From Rhodamnia argentea (Eukaryota > Streptophyta > Magnoliopsida > Myrtales > Myrtaceae), in assembly GCF_020921035.1 (NCBI RefSeq), contig NC_063156.1, positions 21,252,283-21,316,282 of the forward strand: 64,000 nt of DNA, in the 5' to 3' direction. The translations under genes were made by a program, and so were the position numbers. Position 1 is the stretch's first letter; every line of letters begins with the position of its first letter. Positions 10,998-22,384 of this stretch are shown one piece after another. Below the pieces are notes generated by a model. It did not search any database, was not told where the DNA came from, and saw only the letters and a list, made by a program, of their open reading frames with translations.

Positions 10998-11887
10998 GCC
11001 TGCAGGAAAAGAGCAAAAAAATCAATGAAGATATTAGCTTTTGGGACCACAATCAACAAATGCACGTGGAGGTCTCCACGAGCTCGCTTTTGATTAAAGA
11101 CTCATTATTTGTCGTCTAGTATCAACAAAGCAATAGGACAGACAACCAAAGCGGGGTATTCAGATTCCATATTTTGAGGTTCGTTGGCATTCGGTTCACT
11201 ACTTCATAGTAAATAAAAAGCAATTTTACATTGCAAATGTGTCAGAGGTTTGATTAAACAAGTGGACCAAAAGGGATGCAAAAAATACAAATTCGAAAGG
11301 TTTGATTAAACAAGTGGGCCACTATTTTTCTTTATCAAGAAATTGAAGACAGAGGCTGTGATTAAAGTAGTATACATCCCCAACGCATCAATCTCGAGCC
11401 TTCATTTTACCATATTCGCCCCCAATTTTGCCCTTAATCCTAATTTTCCCCTCGAAGCCCTAATTTCACCTTAATTTTGCCCTAATTTCTGCTCTGGTCT
11501 AACCGAGAGAGGGACAAAGGACACGGACGCATACCTCACGACGGCGAGCGGGCGGGCGGCGGCGGCGGCTACTGACCGAAGACGAACGATGGCCAGCGAC
11601 CGACGGCCGTGACTCCACGAGCAACGATCGCGACCGGATTTCGCACAAGTCCCTCGGCTCCTCTGCACAACACCTAAGAAGGCAACACTCAGCGACGTCG
11701 TTTATCTGAATATATAAATGACGTCATTTTACATTTCCGTCCTTTTAAGCCACGTCGAATTCCACCATGGCGATCGATTCTAAAAATTCGCCACGTAAGA
11801 TAATAAAAATCAATTATAAAATCCACGTAATTCATTCCGCCGGGATGTTGGTCGGAATGGCACTGAAGTGCACGATTTTATCCGAAA

Positions 11888-12003
11888 TTAGCACTGAAGT
11901 GATCAAAGTTGCAAAAACTTAGCACTAAAGTGATCGATTTGAAAGTTTTGGCACTAAAGTGAGCGCCGTACGCAACTTATGGCACTTGAGGTGTACTTAA
12001 GCC
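11888..12003 (-). repeat. MULE right terminal inverted repeat
   Basis: Reverse complement of 5338-5453 with five transitions. It is followed by one T (12004) and then the second target-duplication copy GAAAAAAAC. The 11.0-11.88 kb interval between it and the transposase start would hold the promoter and 5' UTR. It contains a GC-rich block at 11530-11600. Confidence 0.92.
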
Positions 12004-12013
12004 TGAAAAAAAC

Positions 12014-12436
12014 CATGGCTAAGAAAAGCAACTTTTGAAATGAATCTAGTAATCTATGATAAAAAAAAAAAAATGAATCTCGTAATCAAAGTGGCTTGGC
12101 CTTGCGGTTGCGAATCGGTAAAAGGCCCCCGACGTTACGCACGGACCACGTATTTAGAGACATGTACCATGCTGTGATTTTAAGTCTTTGGACTCGTTCT
12201 CTGGATGATGGGTTGGTTTGTCCTCCGGTGTTGAGTCTTTTCTTGCCCCAACTTAACCCGACGACATTTGCTTCTTGTTAATATGAGCTGTCGGAATCTT
12301 CAACTCAACTAACCTCATAGAATGCACACACATCGCGTCATTCAAATTAGGTGTGAGAATTAATCCTTGGTCAAAACGATAACCAGCTTGTTTTTCTAGT
12401 TTTTCTCCAAATGTAAAATCCAAGAAGATGTCTTTA
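12014..12436. other. Intergenic and left flank of a repeat split by Copia element 1
   Basis: No gene seen. From about 12370 to 12436 (CTAGTTTTTCTCC... CCAAGAAGATGTCTTTA) the sequence resembles the repeat at 38740-38775, which continues on the other side of the Copia insertion at 17219. Confidence 0.5.
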
Positions 12437-12678
12437 AAGGCACTGGTTTATCAATCAAGGGAGAAGGATATGAAGATATCAATCAAAATCACAAGCACTC
12501 ATTCTTGGAGATGGTAGAATCAATGGATTGATAACTTTTGTAATATGTTGATCACTTTATTATTATTTTTCATTGTTGTATTGTTTCCTTATGTAATAGT
12601 TTGTAATAACTTTATAGAGTGAAAATCATCTCAACAATTGTACGTTGAAATCAAGAATCAAACACATTTATTCTTTCA
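12437..12678 (+). repeat. Copia 1 5' LTR
   Basis: It matches 16980-17218 over almost its whole length (for example ATATCAATCAAAATCACAAG and AATCAATGGATTGA) and ends CA directly before the primer-binding site at 12679. The left end is blurred: the 5' copy lacks the expected TG. Confidence 0.8.
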
Positions 12679-12720
12679 TGGTATCGGAGCATATTTTCGA
12701 AAGAAATCATTCCTTAACCG

Positions 12721-15700
12721 TGGCTTCCGTCAAGTATCCATACCCTTCGTCTTTGAACATTAGCAATTTTGTGCCATCGAAACCGACACAAACAAATTAT
12801 TCTTGTTGGAGAGCACAAATGCTTCCACTAATTGAAAGTCGGGATCTAGTGGATCATTGATTGCGAATACCGGATATCGAGTCCAACAATCGGCTCCTCT
12901 GCTAACGAAAGAGAAACCGGAGCCTCGGAGAAAGAGACAAATCCAGAGTTTTTACAATGGAGAATGTCAAATTGCCTTTTGCGGGGATGGATTATTGTGA
13001 TGCTCTCCGAAGAAGTTCTTGCTCAAGTAGTAGACTTGAAGGCATCCGCTAAGGTGTGGTTAGCTTTACAAAACACTTTTGCTAAGGTATCTGAGGAATG
13101 TGAAGTTTCAATTTTTCTACACATCCAAAAATGTCATACATATATTTTTTCATCTCTTCACAAGTATCTTGGTGCTTTTCAAAAATATTTTAATGAGTTA
13201 TCCGCTATCGGATGTCCCCTTGAGGACAAAAAAAAAGGGTTTCTTTGTTTTGAATGGCTTAGGTCATCAATGTGATTCATTCACGACCTCCATGTTGAAG
13301 CCTCGGATGCCAATATTCTCTAACTTGATTTCGCAGCTGTAAATCTTTGAGAGTTCCCTGGCAAATAAAATTTCTGGTGTAATTCAACATGGGATGGTTT
13401 TCTGTGGTGAAAGAAGCAATTGTAAGAGAAGCAAGAAGGGAAAACAATGCCAACATCCCAATAACAACTATTTTTTCTTCACATGGAAGGGGGTTTTCTC
13501 ACAATAGCTCAAGAATAAAAAATTCTAGGGCTAATTTTATGAATTTGCAGGGTCACAAGCCACAATTTAATCAAAACAAGATCGAGAAGCTTGAGAAAGG
13601 AATAGACAAAATCCTTTCCTATCAAATATGTAACAAGCATGGACATATTACTTTAAATTGCTTTAATCGGTTTAATCAATCTTTCCTCCCATCGGATGTG
13701 CCAAAGGCATTTGTGCACTTACTGTTCAAGATAGTCATAATTCAAAATGATTCATTGAAAACATAGCTTCAAATCATATGACCGGAGATGAAGGTAACCT
13801 TTTCAACTTATGACTATATATGGGAAAATATAGTGTTATAATTGGAAATGGTGATTCACTTGAAATTTCTCGTACTGATGATGCTCAAATCAATTTGGGC
13901 CAAGAGAGTGTTGACTTAAAAAATGTTCTACTTGTTCCTCATATGAAAAAGAATTTAATATCAGTGAGCAATTTACAAATGACTATCCTCTAAATTTTGA
14001 GTTCTCTGCCACTGGTTTTGCGATAAAGGATAGGAAAATAGGGAAGGTTCTAACAGTTGGAAATCGTGAAGGTGATCTATACCTTAGAGGCGCCAAAAGA
14101 AACACTATTTTCAAACCGGTTCGGGAAAGTTGATGAAAGTACTTGGCATCGGAGGTTGGGACATCCACAATCGACGACAATCCGTCATCTTCAAAATAAA
14201 GGCGATATTACTGTTACTACTTGGAATAAAACTACTACCATATGTAGTAGTTATCAAATGGGCTGAGCATCTAAACTTTCTTTTTTGCCTTCCAAAACAA
14301 GCACTATTAAGCCTTTCGAAAAGATACATTGTGATTTGCGGGGAAAGGCTCCGATAATGTCATTTCAAGGTTTTAGTGCTATGTTTGCGTTGTGGATGAT
14401 TATACGCATATACTTGGTTGTTTCCATTATGGCAAAAAACTAATTTTTGTCCATGTCTTCTCAATTTCGAGAAATATTTGGAAAAGCAATTTGGAGGGCA
14501 TATTAAAATCTTTCCACCTAATGGAGGAGGAGAGTTCAACCGAGTAGATTTCTTGATCCACTTGCAAAAGAAAGTGATTGTTAATCAAGTATCTTGCCTA
14601 AATACTCCGGAACGGAATGGCGTTGCCGAGCGAAAACATAGGCATATATGTGAAATTAGCTTGATGATGCTTCATCAAAGTGAAATTCCTAAAATGTCTT
14701 GGGTCGAAAGCTTTCAAACAGTAGTTTTTCTATTGAATCAACTTCTTACAAGTGTGTTAAGCATGTATGAATTCTTATTTGGTAGAAAATCAAATTATAA
14801 TTTTTTTCTAGTTTTTGGTTGTAGGTGTTTTCCTTATCTTAGGGACTATGCCAAGAATAAGTTCGATCTTCGGTCGTTCCCATGCGTATTTCTCGGCTAC
14901 GGTGATCGCCATAAGGGATATCGATGTCTCTATCCTTCGACTTATCGGATTTACATATTGCAGTACATCGTCTTTGATGAGACCCTATTTCCTTATCTTA
15001 TACCCAGCTCATTATTTCGGGATCAAAGTGATAAAGTGGTGCTATCTGAATTTATAAGCTGGCCAAATGAAGACACTTTAGCTTCTGACTTAGAATTTTC
15101 ACCTTTGTTTTTGCAATAAGATGCATGCTCTACTAACTCTGATCGGTCATGTGATGACTTATTGAATTCTACTACTCGGGATAATTCTCATGAAGATAAC
15201 ATTGACGGAAGTGAATCACATGTTCGCCAAAGTCATGTTGAAATTGGTAACTTATTTGGTGCTCCGCTTGGTTCTCCATGCAATTTGACAAACGAAGATT
15301 CCTCTTTGGATGTTCTTCATGGTTTTTCAGTAGCACGTTCACCACTCGAAGTCATTCAATGGTCACTCGAGCACGTGCTGGTATTGTGAAGCCTAATCCA
15401 AAATATACAAATTTTCATATGATGGACTCGATACCAATGGAACCGAACAATGTATGCTCTGCTTTAAAGCAACCAAGGTGGTCGGTCACAATGAAAGAGG
15501 AACTCGAGGCCTCACATCGGAATAAAGCTTGGACTCTTATTCTACATCCTTCAAATACTAATATTGTGGGATGTAGATGGGTTTTTAAGTCCATGTTAAA
15601 AGCCAATAGTACATTAGAAAGATTAAAGCAAGATTGGTCGCAAGGGACATACTAAAGTAGAAGGAGTAGATTTCCTTGAGACATTCTCGCTAGTTGTTTG

Positions 15701-17002
15701 ACCTGGAAGCATATGAACGGTCCTCACCATTATTACTGTTAAAGGTTGGCCCATCAAACAATTAGATGTTAAAATGCATTCTGACATGAATTTTTATCTC
15801 AACATGCTTATATGGAGCATCCGCGCGGTTTTGAGGATGAAAATCACTTGTCTTATGTTTGCAAACTGGAGAAAGCTTTGTATGGCCTCAAACAAGCACT
15901 AAGAGCATGGATTGATCGCTTTAGCTCATTTCTTTTGGCATCCAATTTCTTTTGCAGCATTTTGGATCCTTCATTTTTATTAAAAAATAGGATCACGGCA
16001 TTCTAACTCTACTTTTATATGTAGATGATATGATCATTACAAGTGATAATCCAAAATTGCTTGATGGGTTCATCTCTACGTTGAGTAGCGAATTTGCAAT
16101 AAAGGATACGAGACCGTTACTCTATTTTTTAGGTGTGGAGGTTAAGATATTTTCTGGTGATCTTAATCTATGCCAACAACAATATGCTTTATCAATTATT
16201 AAACGTGCACAATGGAGGGCTGCAAGCCGGTTTCCACACCTATGGCTACAAGGTCTCATTCTAGCATAGATGCAACACTATTTTCGGATCCTACATATCG
16301 AAGTATCTTTGGAGCTCTTCAATATCTCACGATTACACGACCGGATATTTCATATGTAGTCAATTTTGTTTGTCAATTCATTCATCAACCTATTGTGAGT
16401 TATTTTCAAATTGTGAAGCACATTTTGCGTTTTATCGGTGGTACAACAGATCGAGGCATGCAGATCTTGTCCAAGTCTACTTTGGACTTGTATGCTTTTT
16501 GTGATGTAGACTAGGCAGGTTGTCCCTTGACTTGACGATCGATTACTTGATTTTGAACTTTCTTAGGTAGCAACTATATATCGTGGAGTGCTAAGAAGCA
16601 ACGAACAATTGCTCAATCCAAGATCGAGGCAGAGTATCGTGCAATGACATCGACAGCTATAGAGATTACTTGGATATCCTTCTTTTTGAAAGATTTGGGT
16701 ATTCATCTCTCAAGTCCACCAATACTATTTTGTGATAATATCAATACACTTTATATGTTGATTAATCTAGTGTTTCGGGCAAGAATTAAACATATTGAAT
16801 TAGATTACCATTATGCGCGAGAAAAAGTAGCTCTTGGAACCCTTGTTAGTGAGTATGTTCCGCTTGTGCATCAAATTGTCAATCTCTTCACAAAACCCTT
16901 GTCTAGGAATATATTTGGAAACTTATGTTGCAAATTGGGAATTTGGGACTCTCTCATTCCCAATTTGATGAGGAGTAAATGCGTTGATTTATCAATCAAT
17001 TA
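12721..17002 (+). pseudogene. Copia 1 gag-pol remnants
   Basis: The polyprotein is broken into separate open stretches on the plus strand: gag-like 12721-12860 and 12964-13342, knuckle region 13389-13766, integrase 14418-15119, reverse transcriptase 15278-15655, 15812-16006 and 16030-16270, RNase H 16212-16514 and 16644-17003. Frames change between stretches, so there are multiple indels besides stop codons. The family signatures listed for the parent element support each assignment. Confidence 0.8.
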
Positions 17003-17218
17003 AGAAAAATCTCGAGATATCAATCAAAATCACAAGCGCTCATTTTTGGAGATACTAGAATCAATGGATTGACAACTTTTGTATTATGTTGATCTCTTTC
17101 TTATTATTTTTAATTATTGTATTGTTTCCTTGTGTAATAGTTTGTAATATCTTTATATAGTGAAAGTCATATCAACAATTGTACGGTGAGATAAAAAATA
17201 AAACACATTTTTTTTTAA
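16980..17218 (+). repeat. Copia 1 3' LTR
   Basis: Direct repeat of the 5' LTR. It begins TGCGTTG after a purine-rich tract and its 3' end is obscured by a T-run. Many substitutions against the 5' LTR indicate an old insertion. Confidence 0.78.
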
Positions 17219-17600
17219 TCTTTAGAGTGAATTTCCATGTTAGCCTTAATGACGTATTCTTGAATATGAAATTTGGGTAAAAACTAGAGAGATTAGGATT
17301 GATTTTCTTTAATTGCTCTTACTCTTATAAAAGTCTTCCTTCCATCTCACTTAGGGGCATTCAATTTTGCGCTCAGTCTTCAATCTATCGTGCTTGAGAG
17401 TTTTCCATCTTTGGAGAGCTCTCGGTCAGGACACTCGGCTAGGCACGCTCAAACAATTCGCGTCCAGGAGCTTTTTGGCTCTCGGTTGTCGGGAATATAT
17501 TTCGAATTACGTAAAAATTGATGATTTTTTTTATGAGATAGAAAAATTTTAAAAAAAATTGTGACTGAATTTATAGTTTGGGATTTTTATGGTACAGAAA
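17219..17600. repeat. Dispersed repeat, right part (related copy at 38755-39010)
   Basis: GTGAATTTCCAT, GAAATTTGGGTA, GTCTTCCTTCCA-CTCACT, TTCAATTTTGC-TCAGTCTTCAATCT and GAG-TTTCCATCT occur in the same order here and at 38778-38940. The left part of the repeat is at 12370-12436, so Copia 1 appears to have split it. The origin of the repeat (LTR fragment or other) is unknown. Confidence 0.6.
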
Positions 17601-17791
17601 ATATATAGGGCAGAAATAAAACTCAACCCAAAGATTTGGGTCTTCTGAGGCATCGGGTGTTCGACCCCCCCAAAAAAAAAGAAAAAGAAAAGGTAAAATC
17701 GATTGCTCTCGGTTCAGAGTTCAAATATCAGTTCGAGTTCCGAACACCCCTTCTCTTCTGCGACGTCTTGTTTCCGAGAGAGACAGAGCAA

Positions 17792-20700
17792 ATGGTCGAC
17801 AGCAGTGGCGGCGCGTCGCTGCCATCGGTGGGGCAAGACGCGCGGAAGAGGCGCGTGAGCTACTTCTACGAGCCGACGATCGGCGACTACTATTACGGGC
17901 AGGGCCACCCGATGAAGCCCCACAGGATCCGGATGGCTCACAACCTCATCGTCCACTACTACCTCCACCGCCGTATGGAGATCAGCCGCCCCTTCCCCGC
18001 CGCGACCACCGACATCCGACGCTTCCACTCCGACGACTACGTCCACTTCCTCTCCTCCGTCACCCCCGAGACCGTATCCGACCCCGCCTTCTCCCGCCTC
18101 CTCAAGCGTTTCAATGTCGGCGAGGACTGCCCAGTCTTCGACGGCCTCTTCGGCTTTTGCCAGGCCTCCGCCGGCGGCTCCATGGGCGCCGCCGTCAAGC
18201 TCAACCGCGGCGATTCGGACATCGCCCTCAATTGGGCGGGCGGGCTGCATCACGCCAAGAAGTCGGAGGCTTCTGGGTTTTGCTATGTCAACGATATTGT
18301 GCTCGGAATTCTTGAGCTCCTCAAGGTTCACAGGGTATACAGTCTCTCTTTTGTTTTTGGGATGTCTCTCTCTTTGCACGATGCATACTGAGATTTACAG
18401 GTAATGCGTGGGTAGAAAATGTTTAGAGATGAACAATCTTAATCAATTCTGACCTAGTTGTGGTGATGCTAGATTTAGATATATTCCCTTTTTTCCTATC
18501 TTTCTCAGGTATCCTCTGGTTTTAATGGACTTCTATATCTTCATTCCTCTCGTTTATTACTGTTGCAGGATAGCTTGGATATAGGCAATGTGCATATACA
18601 TTTCTCATTTTTAGTGTCTTGCTGCTTGAAGAAATTAATGAATATCCAATTAGAGAACCTTGATGTCATATAGTTTTTTTGACCATTTCTATAGGCTATA
18701 TCGCATGCTATTGAGTTTGCCATGTCCTTGGTATGACTAATCACAATCAAACCAGTCTTTTCGCTGGATCCCTTTTAATTTAATTCATATGAATTTTCAG
18801 CGAGTTCTTTACGTGGATATCGATGTTCATCATGGGGATGGGGTGGAGGAGGCATTTTATACAACGGATAGAGTCATGACCGTGTCCTTCCATAAGTTTG
18901 GGGACTTCTTCCCTGGAAGCGGGCACATTAAGGACACCGGGGCAGGGCTTGGGAAGAACTACGCCCTCAATGTGCCACTAAATGATGGCGTAGATGATGA
19001 AAGTTTTCGTGGCATGTTTCGCCCCATTATCCAAAAGGTTATGGAAGTATATCAACCAGATGCCGTTGTTCTTCAGTGTGGGGCTGATTCACTCTCTGGT
19101 GACCGATTGGGATGTTTCAATTTGTCTGTGAAAGGTCATGCAGATTGCCTCCGTTTTCTAAGATCTTTTAACGTTCCTTTAATGGTCTTGGGTGGGGGAG
19201 GTTATACAATGAGAAATGTCGCTCGTTGTTGGTGTTACGAGGTCAGTGGCTTCACCTGTCCGTGTCAGTCGATTATATTACTTTTCCACAGCATTCAGGT
19301 GATTTCTTAAATGCTTGTCTTTTGCTTTTTTCACACAGACTGCTGTTGCAGTGGGAGTGGAACCTGAAAATGACTTGCCTTACAATGAGTATTATGAGTA
19401 CTTTGGCCCCGATTATACTCTTCATGTCGAGCCATGTAACACGGAGAATCTTAATGCACCGAAAGATTTGGAGAGAATCAGGTTTGCTTGTCTCTTGTTT
19501 CTGACAATAGACAGAGTTTACATAAATATATGTTGTCTTTTCTAGTTTTTATGTACATTTTCTGGATATTCTACATGCACTCAACAGCTCGTCCAGAAAC
19601 GAAAATAAGAGAACAAACTCCTGATTAGTGGCATTTGCAATTTACTTTCCATCCAATGACTTATATGTGTCTTCTGGTTGAGATGATGTTTTGATCATAT
19701 CCAGAAAAGTGATATTGTGAACTGGTTTGGAGAAGATGATGGTCTTGTTTCAATCTCACACACTGCCTATCCTGTTGAATTGTAAGTCTTGTAAATAGGC
19801 AGGAATAGTTATTCATAGGTCAAATCTTTTTCCTCCAGTAGGTTCTAGAACTGTTTACTAGACACAGTGTTGCACAGTTGCCAGTCTTTTTTCGGAGTAT
19901 TGGCCTTATGAGGGTTGTCCATGTTTTTGCTTCAGAAGTTGCAAAAGGTTGCTTGAAAATCCTCTTGTAATATGAAGATCTCGCTTCATTATTCTCTTGG
20001 AGATTTTGAATACACAGTAGCTTTCTAATTTGGAAAGCCTGGAGTTTTTTTAATTTTTATTTAGTTATTCTCTTTTCGGCACACATTTTTTCTAATAGTT
20101 AAGTTTTTTAGCTTGTTTGATATTTTCTACTTGCAAAGATAGATTTTACTCTCTATTAGTTGTGTATTGCACGGAGGAGTAGAAGAACTCGTACAAGCAA
20201 GCTGTGCTATCCTCTGGCAGGCAGTGTGCTTCTGGTAATTGTGCATTAGCCCAGTCCTTTTGTTTTAGGAGTCCATGGAACTTATTTTTTTTTTTCCATG
20301 GACGTATAAGACTGCAGTTGAGATTGAATTAACAGTAATTTTCGAAGTATGTTGGGAGGCAAATCCTGTCTCCACTCCTGGGTTATTAGATTGATACAGT
20401 TCAAACACGTGGTTCTTGTCGTGATAGTTCTGATAGTGGATAACATTGCTCTATCTGTTTGCAGTTTTCTTGGAAATTTTTCGCTCGAGGTTTCTTTAAT
20501 TTGTTGGTTTCGACTCCTCCGTACCCTCCAATAACCAGTCTAGGCATGCACCTGCATTTTAATTACTGTCATGATGCTAGGATGGAGTTTAATCTTTACA
20601 GTGTTTTACGCTCCTCGAATTAGTTTTTGACATGTATTGTATCTCAGGAATATGTTACTAGAGCAGCTATCAAGAATCCCCCATGCACCAAGTGTTCCTT

Positions 20701-21484
20701 TTCAGATGACGCCACCCATTACACAAGAGCCAGAAGAGGTAGGTTGTTGGTCCTGTGGACTCTTCCTAGATATTTTTTGTCCCTTTGTGTTGTTCAGTAT
20801 TAGATATGAAAAATCTGCAGGCTGAGGAAGATATGAATGAAAGGCCAAAGCAGCGCATTTGGAATGGTGAGGATTATGAATCAGATGCTGAACAAGACAA
20901 GAGTCGACATAGATCATCGACTGCTGATGCTTTGCACGATGAAAATGTTGAAATGAGGTCAGACATTTCCTATCTTATGGTGTTGCAATCTTTCTCTAAT
21001 CCAACTAGAAGCATCTCTACTCTTTTGTCCTTTTTTTGCCCCAAGGAGGTGTAAATCATGTTTTGGAAACGAACTTTTAGGTGCTTGTTAAGAGGCATTG
21101 GTGATTTATCATCCAGTAACATTAAGTAATTTGGACTCAGCAAAATCCAGTAGTCGTATCACTTAGTTTCCATCCTCAAAGGGCCACTGAGCGGTTCACC
21201 AAGTAACTTGACACTAAAGTAATTATAAGATGAATCGTAATTGGGATAACCTTGGTACCTTCATGGGGTGAGGGGCAAGGAGAGTGGCGAAAAAGAAAAA
21301 CGTGACTAGATAAATCATCTACAACTACCTCTTGTCTTTGCATTTGCCGACTTTTAAAGCACACGTTTTGTATCCTGAGATTTGATAGGACCCACAATTT
21401 ATGGGCCAAAGTGAAATTGATTGATTAATTAGTACCTATTATTTCGATCTCTTCTTTGGATGTTCCTTCTTGATCCGTCCGTGA

Positions 21485-21534
<50 letters not shown>

Positions 21535-21673
21535 GATATATATGTATTATATATTATATGCTGGTTGTGGGTGATTCATGATTCCCTTGTGATTTGAGTT
21601 TTTGGGTCAATGCAGGGACAGTGTTGGCGAAAACAATGGGGGCGAAATAAGGGAAGACCGTCCACCATCTTGA
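17792..21673 (+). CDS. HDA6: RPD3-class histone deacetylase, HDA6 type
   Basis: Six exons: 17792-18334, 18801-19241, 19339-19481, 20648-20738, 20821-20957 and 21616-21673. All introns are GT-AG and join in frame to give 470 residues, the usual length for this class. It removes acetyl groups from histone lysines in the nucleus and acts in transcriptional silencing. The Zn-dependent deacetylase domain spans about residues 20-330: tandem active-site His153-His154 (GGLHHAKK), zinc ligands Asp189 and His191 (DIDVHHGDG) and Asp277 (CGADSLSGD), catalytic Tyr316 (GGGGYTMRN). The acidic/Ser-rich C-terminal tail (ESDAEQDKS...) is shorter than the tail of Arabidopsis HDA6 as I remember it. ATG 17792 starts the MVDSSGG residues that precede the conserved RVSYFYEP; upstream in-frame sequence is low-complexity leader without an ATG. 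Intron 3 is over 1.1 kb. HDA6 rather than HDA19 is judged from the overall pattern. Confidence 0.92.
21488..21533. repeat. (TC)n microsatellite in last HDA6 intron
   Basis: An uninterrupted TC tract of about 23 units, less than 90 bp from the last-exon acceptor (AG at 21614-21615). It is a likely length polymorphism. Confidence 0.95.
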
Positions 21674-22384
21674 CAAGAACATGCTCTAATTCTTGTCTAC
21701 TCTCTGGTCTTTCTGACATGCAATGCATGAAATTCTTTCTAGGCTAAGAGATAACCTTATCAAGACAATATAGTCTCTCCAACGGTTGGGCACACTGGTT
21801 GATTGGTGAGCCGATAGATGAGGCAGGCTTTGTTTATCCGACGTCGCACTGTATGTTGGAATAGGAAAACCGAATTGCCCTGAGTGTAAATGAGATGTTT
21901 TTTCCTTGTGTCTCCAGCTGATGTTGTTTGTTTCATTGGCTTATGTGAGATTGATTCTACTTAGTTACCCACATATGTCATCCCTCCCTTTCCTTGTCGC
22001 GCTGACTCTTTTGAACATCGGATTTACCGGGGTCGCACCAGTTCAGTTCCCATTTCGTTTCGATCATCTTGGATAAAGAGTAATCTAAGTTTATGTAAGT
22101 TATGCAGCTGCGCAACCGCATCAACTTTGGCAACGAGCCCTTCGTTTTCGTATTGATGTTCCCAATCTGCTCATTGTTCAGTGAAATTGGGAATGAATTC
22201 ATAATTCACTTTAGAGATTGTCATTATTATGAATTTGAGAACTTGATCACATCGTTGACAAAATTGGGGATTGCGGCTACGAAATTTGCGGCATTTTCAT
22301 GGTTTCTGGTGCGCCCCACGAGTTGTAAATTGCAATCATCTTCTCTACCTCCCTCGTGCTGTGCTCAACACCAACGAGACAAGA
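21674..22384. other. HDA6 3' UTR and methyltransferase promoter interval
   Basis: 710 bp between the HDA6 stop and the next ATG. It should contain the HDA6 terminator and the upstream region of the next gene. An in-frame open stretch extends upstream of the methyltransferase ATG to about 22271 but has no ATG. No other gene is visible. Confidence 0.5.

Larger units (their letters stand above)
5338..12004. mobile_element. Mutator-like DNA transposon (MULE), two convergent genes, inactivated
   Basis: The 6.67-kb element is flanked by an exact 9-bp direct repeat GAAAAAAAC (5329-5337 and 12005-12013). It ends in 116-bp inverted repeats (5338-5453 and 11888-12003) that differ at five sites, all transitions. 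Nine-bp duplications and long TIRs are Mutator hallmarks. Inside are a MuDR-type transposase gene on the minus strand (7426-10997) and a GRF-zinc-finger gene on the plus strand (5704-6177), so both genes read inward from opposite TIRs. An array of 'gatcactt(a/g)agtgcc' units lies between them (6835-6985). Several in-frame stops make this copy non-autonomous now, although its structure is complete. Confidence 0.9.
12437..17218 (+). mobile_element. Ty1/Copia LTR retrotransposon, decayed (Copia 1)
   Basis: The element has two similar LTRs of about 240 bp (about 12437-12678 and 16980-17218), a primer-binding site TGGTATCGGAGC at 12679 next to the 5' LTR, and a purine-rich tract GATGAGGAG near 16966-16975 before the 3' LTR. 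Both flanks carry TCTTTA (12431-12436 and 17219-17224). The coding order is Copia: gag with a degenerate zinc knuckle (13626-13670; first Cys replaced), GAG-pre-integrase (WHRRLGHP, 14140), integrase (14480-14770), reverse transcriptase (15430-16260, YVDD near 16019) and RNase H (16560-16990). Several frameshifts and stops interrupt it, and the integrase Gly-Gly-Gly-Glu-Phe motif is preceded by Asn where Asp is usual. It is not functional. Confidence 0.88.

Noticed and set aside
17714..18379. 221-codon minus-strand open frame
   Set aside because: Antisense shadow of HDA6 exon 1, caused by GC-rich codon composition.
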